A stretch of DNA of 64,000 nt from Clostridia bacterium (GTDB lineage: Bacteria > Bacillota > Clostridia > Oscillospirales > Acutalibacteraceae). The notes beneath the pieces were generated by a model. That model did not search any database, was not told where the DNA came from, and saw only the letters and a program-made list of their open reading frames with translations. The position numbers and the translations under genes are program-made. Where the stretch lies: contig JAFYLQ010000017.1 of NCBI GenBank assembly GCA_017550105.1, positions 17,407 through 81,406 on the forward strand. Reading direction: 5' to 3'. Positions 1-9,589 of the stretch are shown here, piece by piece (position 1 is the stretch's first letter; each line of letters begins with the position of its first letter).

Positions 1-27
1 TAAAAATAGACTTGGAGGATTACAAAA

Positions 28-798
28 ATGAATAAAAACGACTTAAAAAAATCATTGGGGAACATTAAAGCAGATGCCTATTTAGAAACACGACTTTCTT
101 CAAAGTTAAATTCTGTACAGGCAAAAGAGCGGAAAAGATTACCTCGACTCACCGTATCAACAGCAGCGATTTGCGGACTGGTTCTGATTTTAAGTATAAG
201 TGCAGGTATCGGTTTAAAAAGCTTAACAAACAATACCGCCAACGCATCACTTACGCAGAACTATGCACACGAAACCGCATTTGTTGAAGGCTCAAAAATA
301 CCCTCCGAGGTTGCAGAAATCATAAATTCCGAAACAGAGGAAAAAGAAATTTCTGTTCAAGTCTCTGTGCCACCCATTGAAACTCAGGTTCATTACCATC
401 AGGTTTTACTTGTAAACGGTAAGGATATTGCACCCACTAACTACGTAAAATTCGAGGAAATCAAAAACTATGCAGAATTACCATTTACTGCAATTCTCAA
501 AGAATATGGTGCAACCGTAAAATGGCAAAGTAAAACCGAAGCGATCATCTCATTTAACGGAAAAAACTACATATTGGATGCAGAAAGATGTATACTGAAA
601 GAGGAAAATACTGACGTAAATATTCTCACGCCTCTTTATGCCGCTGACACCGAAGCGGTTACTGACATCCCAATGTACCGAACATACGGTAATGAGTTCA
701 TTGTGGACAACTACACTTTACAGGGTGCTTTAAAAAACCTGGGTTTAAACTACACGGTAAAAGTAGATTATAAAAACGAAACAGCAATAATAAAATAA
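28..798 (+). CDS. Membrane-anchored protein with stalk-like C-terminal domain, possible anti-sigma factor
   Basis: 256 residues. A charged N-terminal cytoplasmic segment of about 43 residues is followed by one membrane segment (about 44-66) and an extracellular part. The C-terminal half (about 125-256) looks like two copies of a copper amine oxidase N-terminal (stalk-type) fold: 'VLLVNGKDI' then 'LPFTAILKEYGATVKW', and later 'FIVDNYTL'. The N-terminal pattern is common in anti-sigma factors encoded directly downstream of ECF sigma factors, but the upstream gene is outside the window. A good ribosome site (TTGGAGG) lies 10 nt before the ATG. Function is inferred only; it could equally be a plain cell-envelope protein. 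Confidence 0.75.
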   Translation: MNKNDLKKSLGNIKADAYLETRLSSKLNSVQAKERKRLPRLTVSTAAICGLVLILSISAGIGLKSLTNNTANASLTQNYAHETAFVEGSKIPSEVAEIINSETEEKEISVQVSVPPIETQVHYHQVLLVNGKDIAPTNYVKFEEIKNYAELPFTAILKEYGATVKWQSKTEAIISFNGKNYILDAERCILKEENTDVNILTPLYAADTEAVTDIPMYRTYGNEFIVDNYTLQGALKNLGLNYTVKVDYKNETAIIK

Positions 799-800
799 AC

Positions 801-838
801 AAAAAGCTCTGCAAACCATTCGGTTTGCAGAGCTTTTT
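801..838. terminator. Bidirectional intrinsic terminator
   Basis: A perfect 17-bp stem (801-817 with 822-838) and ATTC loop, with A-run and T-run on either side, so it works for the convergent genes at 28-798 and 837-2648. It touches the stop codon of the latter. Confidence 0.93.
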
Positions 839-2648
839 ACTTTTTAAGCACCCATACAAGCATATCCGTTTCGCCACGGTTTGCGTAAGCGTAGTAGGGA
901 ATGAATTTAAGGGTTGCTTCAATATATTCGTCCGTTGCTTCAAAATAAAGACTGTCGTTTTCGGGCTCCTTGAAGCCCTTTGCAATAATATCGGGTACAA
1001 GGAACTCGCCATCAACAATTTGAGTTTCGCCCTTTATATCCACTCTCAAACCGCTTAAATCCTTGCCGTTGTCAACACCCTCAAGGCAATAAACAACGGG
1101 GCCTCGCATAATTGCCACTCTGCCCGAGTTTGTGTGGACTTTTTTATTTGCTGATATAAATCTTACGGGCATATTGAAGTTGATTTTGATTTTATCATTT
1201 TCACTTGCTTTAATGTAAATATAGCCGTTTTTAAGGTTATATTCTTTATTTACCGTAAACTCCTTACACCAGCCGGGAAGTCTGAGAGCCACGGAATCCT
1301 TTTTATTATTTTCAAGGGTAATTACCACTTCACCGTCCGAGGGATATGCGGTTTTCTGGGTAACTTTTGTATTTTCAAAAGTCATTTGCGACTCAATATA
1401 CTGATGAATACACAAGGTGTCGTCGGTATATGAATACATATACTCCCCTATGCCCTGTATAAATCGGGTAACGTTGGGAGGACAGCAGGAGCAATCAAAA
1501 ACCTCCTTGCGCTGAGTTATGGGGTAACGTCTGCCGCCATCGGTACAGGGGTGAACCTCGTTAAAGTCAACGTCGATTTCCAAGGGATTTTCGTAGAAAA
1601 AGCCTTTGCCATCCATTGAAACGCCCGACAACGCACCATTATACATTACCTTTTCAACTGCATCCGCATACTTTGAGTCTGTGTTAAGCCTTATCATACG
1701 ATTTGCAAAAAATGCAAGAGAAATTGCCGCACAGGTCTCCGCATAGGCGTCCCTGTTGGGTAAATCATAGTCTATTGTAAAGGACTCGCCGTGGCAGGTG
1801 CTACCCGTAGCACCTGTAATATACATTCTTTTATTCACAACGTTTTCGAAGCAACGCTCTGCCGCTTCAAAAAGCTCGTCATCATTATACAAATATGCAA
1901 TATCCGCCGCACCCGCTAAAAGGTACAACGCCCTTACACAGTGACCGTCGGCTGTGCTACGCTCTCTGAGGGAACTGTCATCCTGATTATAAAGCAGATT
2001 ACATCCCCTGTACAATTCCTTGTCCTTGTCATTTGCACCGTGGTTATCAATAAAGAATTTTGAAAGCTCAAGGTAACGCTTTTCACCCGTTACCTCATAA
2101 AGCTTAATAAGTGCAAGTTCAATTTCGGGATGCCCCGGTGTAACATACGTTGCTGAATTTTCTTTGACAAATACTTTTTCAATATAATCTGCATACTTGC
2201 ACATAGCGTCAAGAAGTGCTCTTTTGCCTGTTGCTTTGTAGTAAACAACTGCCGCTTCCATAAGGTGCCCCGCACAGTAAAGCTCGTGCTCACTTCTGTC
2301 GGTAAAGCGTTCACCCGTAACAAGGAAATGACTGTTAAAATATCCGTTCTCGTCACGGTTTTCAATTATTTTTTCAACCGCCTCGTCAACGATTTTTATA
2401 AGCTCGTCGTTTTCATAATAATAGGCGTTATAGCCCACACTTTCAATCCATTTGGCAATATCCGAGTCCCAGAAAACGTGGGGCATATTGGGGTCGCCCT
2501 CTTTCCACGTGCACTCAAGGGCGTCAAAGCGGTGAGTTTCCTTGAATCGCTCGTAAACGGATTTAAGTGTAATATTATTTACCATATCCTGCTTTGCCTT
2601 CCAGAAGCCGCCGTTAATTTTTATATTTTTGCAATCAATATTTTTCAT
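837..2648 (-). CDS. GH127 beta-L-arabinofuranosidase
   Basis: 603 residues from the ATG at 2648, which has AGGTG 6 nt upstream. An in-frame GTG at 2657 overlaps that ribosome site and is less likely. The sequence is that of the DUF1680/GH127 family: N-terminal 'GGFWKAKQDMV', an (alpha/alpha)6 barrel, and 'FDCSCCPPN' at about residue 388, which holds the zinc-bound cysteines including the catalytic nucleophile of this family. No signal peptide, so it should release terminal L-arabinofuranose from imported arabino-oligosaccharides in the cytoplasm. It lies 5 bp downstream of the SGNH esterase gene and shares its promoter. Some family members have other specificities, so the substrate is an inference. 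Confidence 0.9.
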   Translation of the reverse strand: MKNIDCKNIKINGGFWKAKQDMVNNITLKSVYERFKETHRFDALECTWKEGDPNMPHVFWDSDIAKWIESVGYNAYYYENDELIKIVDEAVEKIIENRDENGYFNSHFLVTGERFTDRSEHELYCAGHLMEAAVVYYKATGKRALLDAMCKYADYIEKVFVKENSATYVTPGHPEIELALIKLYEVTGEKRYLELSKFFIDNHGANDKDKELYRGCNLLYNQDDSSLRERSTADGHCVRALYLLAGAADIAYLYNDDELFEAAERCFENVVNKRMYITGATGSTCHGESFTIDYDLPNRDAYAETCAAISLAFFANRMIRLNTDSKYADAVEKVMYNGALSGVSMDGKGFFYENPLEIDVDFNEVHPCTDGGRRYPITQRKEVFDCSCCPPNVTRFIQGIGEYMYSYTDDTLCIHQYIESQMTFENTKVTQKTAYPSDGEVVITLENNKKDSVALRLPGWCKEFTVNKEYNLKNGYIYIKASENDKIKINFNMPVRFISANKKVHTNSGRVAIMRGPVVYCLEGVDNGKDLSGLRVDIKGETQIVDGEFLVPDIIAKGFKEPENDSLYFEATDEYIEATLKFIPYYAYANRGETDMLVWVLKK

Positions 2649-2653
2649 AATAA

Positions 2654-3310
2654 TCACCTGTTGTTAAGTATGGGTTCAACGTATTCCTTCCAGCGCCTTG
2701 CAATAAGCTGATGACCGCAGGTTGTGGGGTGAACACCATCCCAAAGAACGTTAAATATATCGGTTTTATTTTTATATTCGTCAAACAAATCCTGCAAGGG
2801 AACAAATACTGCGCCGTATTCCTCGGCAATTTTCCTTGCCGCTACCCTGTAGCCGCCGATATTTTCTTTAAAGAATACGTCAAGCTCGGGCTCCTTCTTT
2901 ACGCCAAAAAAGGGTTCCATAATCACAAGGAGTGTATGGGGATTTTTCGCCTTAACCTCATCAAGAAGGTAGCGGTAAATTTTCTCGTACCTTTCGGGGT
3001 CCGAGCCCGAATTATGCTCCCAATTAAAAATAATATCATTTATGCCAATCAGAATACTAAGAATTGTGGGCTCTAAATTCAAGCATTCTTCGACCCATCT
3101 GCCGTAAAGGTCGGCTATTCTGTCACCCGAATTACCGCGGTTAAAAACCTCAATATTTTTATTAAGGTTATCCGCATACATTTCGGACGCTAATATATAT
3201 TGATATCCGTGACCATGTACGTGGTTAAGGTCGGAATGTCTGCCACGGTTTCCGTCGGTAATGGAGTCACCCTGAAAAAGCACAACGTCATTTTCTTTAA
3301 GCCTAAGCAT
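2654..3310 (-). CDS. SGNH/GDSL-family esterase
   Basis: 218 residues from the ATG at 3310 (AAGGG 8 nt upstream; the GTG at 3319 overlaps this site). All SGNH blocks are visible: 'FQGDSITDG' with the nucleophile Ser, Gly in 'NRGNSGDR', Asn in 'LIGINDI', and the Asp/His pair in 'DGVHPT'. No signal peptide, so it is cytoplasmic. Paired with the GH127 arabinofuranosidase, a role in removing acetyl groups from plant cell-wall oligosaccharides is likely but not proven. First gene of a two-gene operon. Confidence 0.87.
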   Translation of the reverse strand: MLRLKENDVVLFQGDSITDGNRGRHSDLNHVHGHGYQYILASEMYADNLNKNIEVFNRGNSGDRIADLYGRWVEECLNLEPTILSILIGINDIIFNWEHNSGSDPERYEKIYRYLLDEVKAKNPHTLLVIMEPFFGVKKEPELDVFFKENIGGYRVAARKIAEEYGAVFVPLQDLFDEYKNKTDIFNVLWDGVHPTTCGHQLIARRWKEYVEPILNNR

Positions 3311-3339
3311 AAGAATCACCCTTTAGAATTTATAATAAA

Positions 3340-3368
3340 AGCATACCATTTACGCTAAACGCTGTCAA
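3340..3368 (-). promoter_or_regulatory. Promoter of the SGNH/GH127 operon
   Basis: On the minus strand TTGACA (3368-3363), 17 nt, TATGCT (3345-3340), about 30 nt before the start codon. It sits directly beside the putP terminator. Confidence 0.6.
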
Positions 3369-3370
3369 TA

Positions 3371-3405
3371 AAAAACGGTATGTTCAAGGTGCTTGAACAT
3401 ACCGT
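3371..3405 (-). terminator. Intrinsic terminator of putP
   Basis: Perfect 14-bp stem (3375-3388 with 3392-3405), GTG loop, and a T-run on the minus strand (A-run at 3371-3375). It lies just after the putP stop codon. Confidence 0.85.
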
Positions 3406-3417
3406 ATAAATTATTTT

Positions 3418-5085
3418 TTAGCCTTCAACCTCGCCTTTTTTTACTGCCTCGAAATCCTCAAGAATTTCCTGTGAGGGAGGTGCAGTAATAAGGGATACAA
3501 CAACGATACAAATTGCGCTGAAGATAAATGCGGGAAGAAGCTCGTAGATAGCGAAAGCACCGCCAAGCTTACTGATACCCAATTTCCAGATGAATACCAT
3601 TGCGGCACCGCCTACCATACCGGCAATAGCGCCCGCTCTGTTGGTACGCTTCCAGAAAAGTGAAAGTATCATAAGGGGTCCGAAGGTTGCACCGAAGCCT
3701 GCCCAAGCGAAGGAAACAATACCAAAGATTACGCTATCCTCATCAAGAGCAATAATTGCGGCAACAATTGCGATAACAAGAAGTGTAATTCTTGACATTT
3801 TCATAACCGACTTGTCGCTTGCGTTCTTTTTGAAAATACCTTGATAGATATTTTTTGCAAAAGCGGATGCCGCAATAAGAAGATATGAGTCGGATGAGCT
3901 GATAGTAGCAGCAAGAATACCTGCCATTATAAAGCCTGCAAGGATGGGTAAGAATCCTGATGAAAGGAATGTAGTTGTAAGAGTGATAAAGATGTTTTCT
4001 GCTCCGCCTGAAGTAAGATGTGCAGTGGGGAACAAGCTTCTGCCTACAACACCGATGAACACTGCAACGGCAAGGGAAATAACAACCCATACCATAGCGA
4101 TTCTTCTTGAGGTTTTAAGTTCTTTCTCTTTACGGATAGCCATAAAGCGAAGAAGAACCTGAGGCATACCGAAGTAGCCGAGACCCCAAGCAAGCATTGA
4201 ACAGATTCTGAGAACACCGTACTCGGATTTTGCACCGAAAGAGGGAATTCCGTTTATAACAGCCTGAGTTTTAAGAGTAGAATCGAGAGCCAACTGTTCC
4301 TCGGTAACGCTTGAAATTGCCTGACCCATAGAGTTCAACGGCTCTGCAATATTAAAGAACTCAAGGAAGCCGGGGAATTCCTTTACGTTTTCGAAAACCG
4401 CACCAAGACCGCCCGCATTAACAATACCCATAACCACAACAACCGTAAGGGCTACGAACATAACTATACCCTGCATAAAGTCGGATGCGCTCTCTGCAAG
4501 GAAACCGCCGAGGATTGTATAAACAAGAACGAACACGGCACCCACAAGCATCATAGGAATGTAGGGCATATCGAAAAGTGTTGAGAAAAGCTTACCGCAG
4601 GTAACAAAACAGCTTGAAGCGTAAACGGTAAAGAAAATGAGAATGAAAAGAGCAGCTATTGAAACAATAACTTTCTTTTTCTCACGGAAACGGTTTGAGA
4701 AAAACTCGGGTAATGTAATAGCGTTATTGGCTCTGATACTGTATCTTCTGAGTCTTTTTGAAACTATAAGCCAGTTAAGGTATGTACCGATGGCGAGACC
4801 TATCGCAGTCCACGAAGCATCCGCAAGACCGCACCAATAAGCAACACCGGGAAGACCCATAAGAAGCCATCCGCTCATATCCGAAGCCTCGGCACTCATA
4901 GCCGTAACCCAAGGACCTAAGGAACGTCCACCGAGGAAATAGTTTTCTGAACTTTTGTTAGCTTTCTTAGCGAAAACCAAACCAATTGCAACAACGGCTG
5001 CCATATAAACTACCATTGCAATAAGAATCTGCAATGTTTTAATGCCGTCGCCTGCTAAAAGGTCTTTAAGCATATTTGCATCCAT
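3418..5085 (-). CDS. putP: Sodium/proline symporter (SSS family)
   Basis: 555 residues from the ATG at 5085 (AGGAG 8 nt upstream; the GTG at 5094 lies within that site). The sequence is PutP-like: 'AKKANKSSENYFLGGRSLGPWV', then 'SAEASDMSGWLLMGLPG', which carries the Asp/Ser/Gly residues known to bind sodium and proline in E. coli PutP, then about a dozen membrane segments. It imports proline with sodium. Single-gene transcription unit with its own promoter and terminator. Related SSS carriers take other solutes, but the motif match favours proline. Confidence 0.9.
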   Translation of the reverse strand: MDANMLKDLLAGDGIKTLQILIAMVVYMAAVVAIGLVFAKKANKSSENYFLGGRSLGPWVTAMSAEASDMSGWLLMGLPGVAYWCGLADASWTAIGLAIGTYLNWLIVSKRLRRYSIRANNAITLPEFFSNRFREKKKVIVSIAALFILIFFTVYASSCFVTCGKLFSTLFDMPYIPMMLVGAVFVLVYTILGGFLAESASDFMQGIVMFVALTVVVVMGIVNAGGLGAVFENVKEFPGFLEFFNIAEPLNSMGQAISSVTEEQLALDSTLKTQAVINGIPSFGAKSEYGVLRICSMLAWGLGYFGMPQVLLRFMAIRKEKELKTSRRIAMVWVVISLAVAVFIGVVGRSLFPTAHLTSGGAENIFITLTTTFLSSGFLPILAGFIMAGILAATISSSDSYLLIAASAFAKNIYQGIFKKNASDKSVMKMSRITLLVIAIVAAIIALDEDSVIFGIVSFAWAGFGATFGPLMILSLFWKRTNRAGAIAGMVGGAAMVFIWKLGISKLGGAFAIYELLPAFIFSAICIVVVSLITAPPSQEILEDFEAVKKGEVEG

Positions 5086-5118
5086 ATTTTTCACTCCTGA
5101 ATATCCTAATAATGGTTT

Positions 5119-5147
5119 ATAATACCATATATTGTATAAATATTCAA
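5119..5147 (-). promoter_or_regulatory. Promoter of putP
   Basis: Minus strand TTGAAT (5147-5142), 17 nt, TATTAT (5124-5119). Confidence 0.55.
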
Positions 5148-5166
5148 TAGTTTTTTTACAAACGAA

Positions 5167-6390
5167 TCAGCCTTGAATATAACAAAGAGTAAGCCTGTCG
5201 CCGTACAAATTCACTATATCTATATCCATATACAATCTGTTCGCTACTTTTTGCAATAAATCGCACTCTTCTTCATCATAAATATCGAATGCAACAATAA
5301 TATAATCATTTTCGGACTTCCTGTAAGCATCGCATATCTTTGAAAGCACATTTTCGTCTGAACAAGACTTAAAATGCCCATTAACCGGTGTAATATTATT
5401 GATACTTTCGGGGAAAATCCCTTCATATTCAGGTGTATCAAGTTGCATTTCGTCGGAGTATCCGAAACGCAAACGTTCCATTATCAATGCATCGGTTACA
5501 TTTTCTTTAGTAGGGGTACAATCCACATTATACCATTTATCCGAAAGCAAAACCGTATTCCATGTGTGACCCTCGCTTTCGTCTTCCTCTGGCGGTAATG
5601 AGTATTTTTCAAAGCACTTTAGCCCGTTAATATTGCAAAGAAGTGAATAAATATTTGCAAAACCGTCACAATTCGTTTCACCATCCACCGCGGTGCAAAG
5701 ATAATCAAGCTTTCTGTCAACCTTTTCGGAGTTATAATCAATATTTTCGTCTATGTATCTGAATATTGCACGTGCTTTTTGGGTGTCGGTTGCATTTTCA
5801 GGAAAATTCAATTCCCATTTACTTGCCGTATCAACTGCCTTTTGAACTTTAGCAGTTCTTTCTGCCGAAAAATTATCAACACAAACCAACTCGCCTTTTA
5901 CGGTTCTTTGCTCATTTTTAAACAATATTAATTTTGAATAAACCATCTCATGCTCGTACCATTCCCAATCAACATTCTGTTGAAGAAACGGTGAATCAAG
6001 GGACATAAAATCAATTATATTTTCCATTGTTTTATCCGTATCTGATAACACTGCATTATCAACAAACACATAAACATAATTATTATCAAAAGCATATTCA
6101 AGGGCGTTATAAAGAACTTTTTCTTCAGAAGTAAGTGTATCGTAATAAACCTTACTGTTGTAAATATCCTTTTGGGGCTCGTATTCTTCAATTTCTTTAT
6201 AGGTCATATTAATACTGCCCTCGCCGAACTCCATAACGTTAGAAAAAGCAAACCATACGGTTTCACTCCACTCGTCAACCTGTCTTTGGCGTTCTTTAAC
6301 AAAAGCTACTGCACCTACGGAAGTTATGGCAATAACCAGACTTGTAACAATAGCCGGTATTATTATAAAAAGTTTCTTTTTACCTTTCAC
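5167..6390 (-). CDS. Membrane-anchored transglutaminase-like protein
   Basis: 407 residues, starting at the GTG at 6390: GGAGGTGG lies 6 nt upstream, whereas an in-frame ATG at 6423 has no ribosome site. One N-terminal membrane segment ('LFIIIPAIVTSLVIAITSVG') follows a lysine-rich start, and the rest should be extracellular. The core shows the Cys-His-Asp triad of transglutaminase/cysteine-protease folds: 'TNCDGFANIYS' (about 240), 'EGHTWNTV' (about 274), 'YNVDCTPT' (about 289). Such proteins act in the cell envelope as peptidases or cross-linking enzymes; the substrate is unknown. No operon partner. Confidence 0.85.
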   Translation of the reverse strand: MKGKKKLFIIIPAIVTSLVIAITSVGAVAFVKERQRQVDEWSETVWFAFSNVMEFGEGSINMTYKEIEEYEPQKDIYNSKVYYDTLTSEEKVLYNALEYAFDNNYVYVFVDNAVLSDTDKTMENIIDFMSLDSPFLQQNVDWEWYEHEMVYSKLILFKNEQRTVKGELVCVDNFSAERTAKVQKAVDTASKWELNFPENATDTQKARAIFRYIDENIDYNSEKVDRKLDYLCTAVDGETNCDGFANIYSLLCNINGLKCFEKYSLPPEEDESEGHTWNTVLLSDKWYNVDCTPTKENVTDALIMERLRFGYSDEMQLDTPEYEGIFPESINNITPVNGHFKSCSDENVLSKICDAYRKSENDYIIVAFDIYDEEECDLLQKVANRLYMDIDIVNLYGDRLTLCYIQG

Positions 6391-6486
6391 AAAGCCACCT
6401 CCAATGATATTTGGTAAAATCATTCTAACACACTAAACAAACTATAACAACAAAATCATTTAACTTTTCGTAAGTTAAAATAACCA

Positions 6487-6520
6487 AAAACACGGTGCAT
6501 TTTTTGTGCCGTGTTTTTTT
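6487..6520 (+). terminator. Terminator-like hairpin in a divergent intergenic region
   Basis: Stem 6487-6499 with 6505-6517 (two G-T pairs), T loop and T-run to 6520. No plus-strand gene ends here, so it may insulate the GH4 gene from stray transcription or be a leftover. Confidence 0.5.
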
Positions 6521-6593
6521 CTGTTTTTATTGCATTTGGAAATGAAATAAATTATCATAAAATCAACGAATATCTTCTGGAAGGATGATAATT

Positions 6594-7913
6594 ATGAAAA
6601 TTACCTTTATGGGTGCGGGTAGCACCGTTTTTGCACGAAACGTTTTAGGCGACTGTATGTGCACCGAGGCACTTCGCGACAGCGTTTTTGCTCTTTACGA
6701 TATAGACGGTCAGCGTCTTGAGGAAAGCCGCACCATTCTTGAAGCAATCCGTCAGGCAAAGGGCGGTTACGGTAAAATTGAATGCTATTTAGGTGTTGAA
6801 AACCGCAAGGATGCACTCCGCGGTGCAAGCTTTGTTGTTGATGCTATTCAGGTTGGTCTTTATGACCCCTGCACCATTATCGACTTTGAGGTTCCTAAAA
6901 AATACGGTCTTCGTCAGACAATCGGCGATACACTCGGCATTGGCGGTATTATGCGTGCACTACGTACAATACCCGTACTCGAGGATTTTGCCCGTGATAT
7001 GGAAGAGGTTTGCCCCGACGCACTTTTCCTTAACTACACAAACCCCATGGCAATGCTTTCAGGCTATATGCAAAGATATACGGGTGTTAATACCCTCGGT
7101 CTTTGCCACAGTGTTCAGACCTGTTCATCAGACCTTTTCGAGCAGCTTGGTATGCAGGATAAATTAGAGGGCAGAAAGGAGCTTATTGCAGGTATCAACC
7201 ATATGGCTTGGCTTCTTGAAATCAAGGATAAAAACGGCGTTGACCTTTACCCCGAAATTAAATCCAAAATTGACGAAAAGCTTGCCGACCCTGATTTCAC
7301 CAACAAGGTTCGTCTTGAGTACATTAAAAACTTCGGATATTATTGCACAGAGTCCAGCGAGCACAACGCAGAGTACAATATGTTCTACATCAAGAGCAAG
7401 TACCCCGAGCTTATTGAAAAATACAACATTCCCCTTGACGAATATCCCAGACGTTGCATAAACCAGATTGACAGATGGAAAAAGGATTATGCCGAAATGC
7501 TTGAAAAGGGTGTTAAAGAGCATAACCGTTCTAACGAATACGCTTCACACATTATGGAGTCCATCGTTACAGGCACACCCTATCAGATTGGCGGTAACGT
7601 GCTTAACTCAAACCACCTTATTACAAACCTTCCTGCCGAGGCTTGCGTTGAAGTGCCCTGCCTTATTAACAGCAACGGCGTTCACCCCTGCTACGTGGGT
7701 GCATTACCCGTTCAGTGTGCGGCAATGAATATGACAAACATCAACGTTCAGCTTCTTACAATTGAAGCCGCAAGAACAAAGAAGCTTGAGCATATTTATC
7801 AGGCGGCAATGCTTGACCCCCACACAGGCAGTGAGCTTGATATTGACACCATCAAGAAAATGGTTGACGACCTTATTGTTGCTCACGGCGATTATTTACC
7901 AAAATATCATTAA
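6594..7913 (+). CDS. GH4 family NAD/Mn-dependent alpha-galactosidase or alpha-glucosidase
   Basis: 439 residues from the ATG at 6594 (GGAAGG 9 nt upstream; the ATG at 6585 abuts the ribosome site). A GH4 enzyme: N-terminal Rossmann NAD motif 'FMGAGSTVFA', 'NYTNPMAM', and the metal-binding Cys in 'LGLCHSVQ' (about 171) and His in 'GINHMAWL' (about 202). GH4 enzymes cleave glycosidic bonds by an NAD-dependent redox/elimination route and need Mn2+. The Cys-His-Ser pattern is typical of the MelA/AglA branch, so alpha-galactosidase or alpha-glucosidase is likely; sequence reading alone cannot separate them. Cytoplasmic, single transcription unit. Confidence 0.88.
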   Translation: MKITFMGAGSTVFARNVLGDCMCTEALRDSVFALYDIDGQRLEESRTILEAIRQAKGGYGKIECYLGVENRKDALRGASFVVDAIQVGLYDPCTIIDFEVPKKYGLRQTIGDTLGIGGIMRALRTIPVLEDFARDMEEVCPDALFLNYTNPMAMLSGYMQRYTGVNTLGLCHSVQTCSSDLFEQLGMQDKLEGRKELIAGINHMAWLLEIKDKNGVDLYPEIKSKIDEKLADPDFTNKVRLEYIKNFGYYCTESSEHNAEYNMFYIKSKYPELIEKYNIPLDEYPRRCINQIDRWKKDYAEMLEKGVKEHNRSNEYASHIMESIVTGTPYQIGGNVLNSNHLITNLPAEACVEVPCLINSNGVHPCYVGALPVQCAAMNMTNINVQLLTIEAARTKKLEHIYQAAMLDPHTGSELDIDTIKKMVDDLIVAHGDYLPKYH

Positions 7914-7993
7914 TTAGTAATACTTTTTTCACATTTAAAATGTATATACTAATCAAAGAGTATTTTTTGATACCTTTGAAAGGATGAAATTTT

Positions 7994-8575
7994 ATGAAAA
8001 ATAAAAAACTTATTATTATAATTGCGGCAATACTGGCTGTTGTTGTAATTATCGGTGGCTCTGCAATCAGCAGTTACAACGGATTGGTTACAAATCAGGA
8101 GTCTGTTGAAACCGCAAAAGCAAATATCGACACAATGCTTCAACGCAGAGCGGACCTTATCCCCAATGTTGTTGACACCGTAAAGGCTTTCGCCAAGCAC
8201 GAAACCGAGGTTTTTGACAAAGTCCTTGAAGCAAGGCAAAACCTTTTAAACGCAAACACCATTGAAGAACAATCCGCAGCAAACGAGGAACTCACAACGG
8301 CACTTCAGGGTATTAACGTTATTGTTGAGAATTATCCCGAGCTTAAATCCGACGCTACTTATATAGGTCTTATGGATGAGCTCGAGGGTAGTGAAAATCG
8401 TATTGCAGTAGCGCGAGACAGATACAACGAAGCAGTTAAGGAATATAACCTTAAAGTAAAGAGATTCCCCGGCAGTATTTTTGCAGGTATTTTCGGCTTT
8501 GAAGAAGCCGAGTATTTTGAGGCTGACGCAGGCACTTCAGAAGTGCCTGACGTAGGTGCTGCTTTAGGTGATTAA
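7994..8575 (+). CDS. lemA: LemA family protein
   Basis: 193 residues. An N-terminal membrane anchor (about 5-27) is followed by a helical domain with the family hallmark 'RRADLIPNVVDTVKAFAKHE', and 'RYNEAVKEYNLKVKRFPG' near the end. LemA proteins have a short cytoplasmic or external N-terminus and a helical bundle; the molecular role is not settled, but they often sit with TPM-domain proteins, as here. Ribosome site GAAAGGA 9 nt before the ATG. First gene of a two-gene operon. Confidence 0.92.
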   Translation: MKNKKLIIIIAAILAVVVIIGGSAISSYNGLVTNQESVETAKANIDTMLQRRADLIPNVVDTVKAFAKHETEVFDKVLEARQNLLNANTIEEQSAANEELTTALQGINVIVENYPELKSDATYIGLMDELEGSENRIAVARDRYNEAVKEYNLKVKRFPGSIFAGIFGFEEAEYFEADAGTSEVPDVGAALGD

Positions 8576-8576
8576 C

Positions 8577-9458
8577 GTGACAAAAATTAAAGCCTTCCGC
8601 TTTACGACATTACTAGTTTTAATTATTGCTTTTGGAACTCTCCTTATAGGCGCGGCTCCGTCACACACCTCGGATTTTTACGTAAATGACTATGCCAACG
8701 TACTTTCTGAGGAGACGGAAGAAAAAATCCTTAGCACTGCACTTGCGCTGGATAATGAAACAACGGCACAGGTTGCAGTTCTTACCGTCCCCAACCTTGA
8801 CGGTGAAGACATTGCCGATTTCGCAGTAGATACCGCTCACAGCTGGGGCATAGGCGATAAGGACAAAGATAATGGGGTGCTCATAGTTCTTGCTATTGAG
8901 GAACGTCAGGTTTGGGTAACAGTAGGCTACGGACTCGAAGGAACACTGACCGATATCCGAACAGGTCAGCTTCAGGACCAATATGCCGTACCCTACTACA
9001 AAAACAATGATTTTGACAACGGTACGTTAGCACTTTTCGGTGCAATCGTAAACGAAATTCGTGTCGAAGAATATGGTTTGACACCTCTGGAAGAATTTGA
9101 GTTTTCAAATCAAATAAACACCGACACCATTGAATTATCTGAGGGCGATGTGCGATTATTTTTATTAATTTTCTTCTCTCCCTTATTACTCATAGGTTTC
9201 GTAATGTTGTGCCAATTCTTCAAATATCTGCATCTGTTGCGTTATGACAAAAAAAATGGAACAAATAAAGCCACCATATATCGCAAAAATTATATGGGTA
9301 CCCGACAAGCCATTTTAGCCATTCTCGTACACGGTGCCCTCCGAGGTGGTGGTTTCCGTGTCGGCGGAGGTCGTGGTGGATTTGGCGGCGGTTCCGGCGG
9401 TGGCTTCCGTGGAGGCGGTGGCGGCTTCGGCGGTGGCGGTGCCGGTCGCGGATTCTGA
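8577..9458 (+). CDS. TPM domain protein with glycine-rich tail
   Basis: 293 residues from the GTG at 8577, one base after the lemA stop, with AGGTG 6 nt upstream (the in-frame GTG at 8568 overlaps that site). N-terminal signal peptide or anchor (about 8-28), TPM domain ('VNDYANVLSEETEEKI' through 'NGVLIVLAIEERQVWVTVGYGLEG', about 33-150), a second membrane segment (about 203-223), then a tail of repeated GG/GGG with F and R. This matches YgcG-type proteins paired with LemA. A membrane-associated role is likely; the enzymatic activity suggested for some TPM proteins should not be assumed. Confidence 0.9.
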   Translation: MTKIKAFRFTTLLVLIIAFGTLLIGAAPSHTSDFYVNDYANVLSEETEEKILSTALALDNETTAQVAVLTVPNLDGEDIADFAVDTAHSWGIGDKDKDNGVLIVLAIEERQVWVTVGYGLEGTLTDIRTGQLQDQYAVPYYKNNDFDNGTLALFGAIVNEIRVEEYGLTPLEEFEFSNQINTDTIELSEGDVRLFLLIFFSPLLLIGFVMLCQFFKYLHLLRYDKKNGTNKATIYRKNYMGTRQAILAILVHGALRGGGFRVGGGRGGFGGGSGGGFRGGGGGFGGGGAGRGF

Positions 9459-9469
9459 TACAAAATATT

Positions 9470-9510
9470 AAGGATATTATACTGAATCTTAAGTATAATA
9501 TCCTTTTTTA
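9470..9510 (+). terminator. Intrinsic terminator of the lemA operon
   Basis: 14-bp stem (9470-9483 with 9492-9505, one end mismatch) and T-run, 11 nt after the stop codon. Confidence 0.88.
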
Positions 9511-9589
9511 TTGTATTGTACTTGTTTTTTTACATAAAGTATGTAATAATACTGTGGTTTTTGAAATTCTATTTTTATCAGAGGTTTTT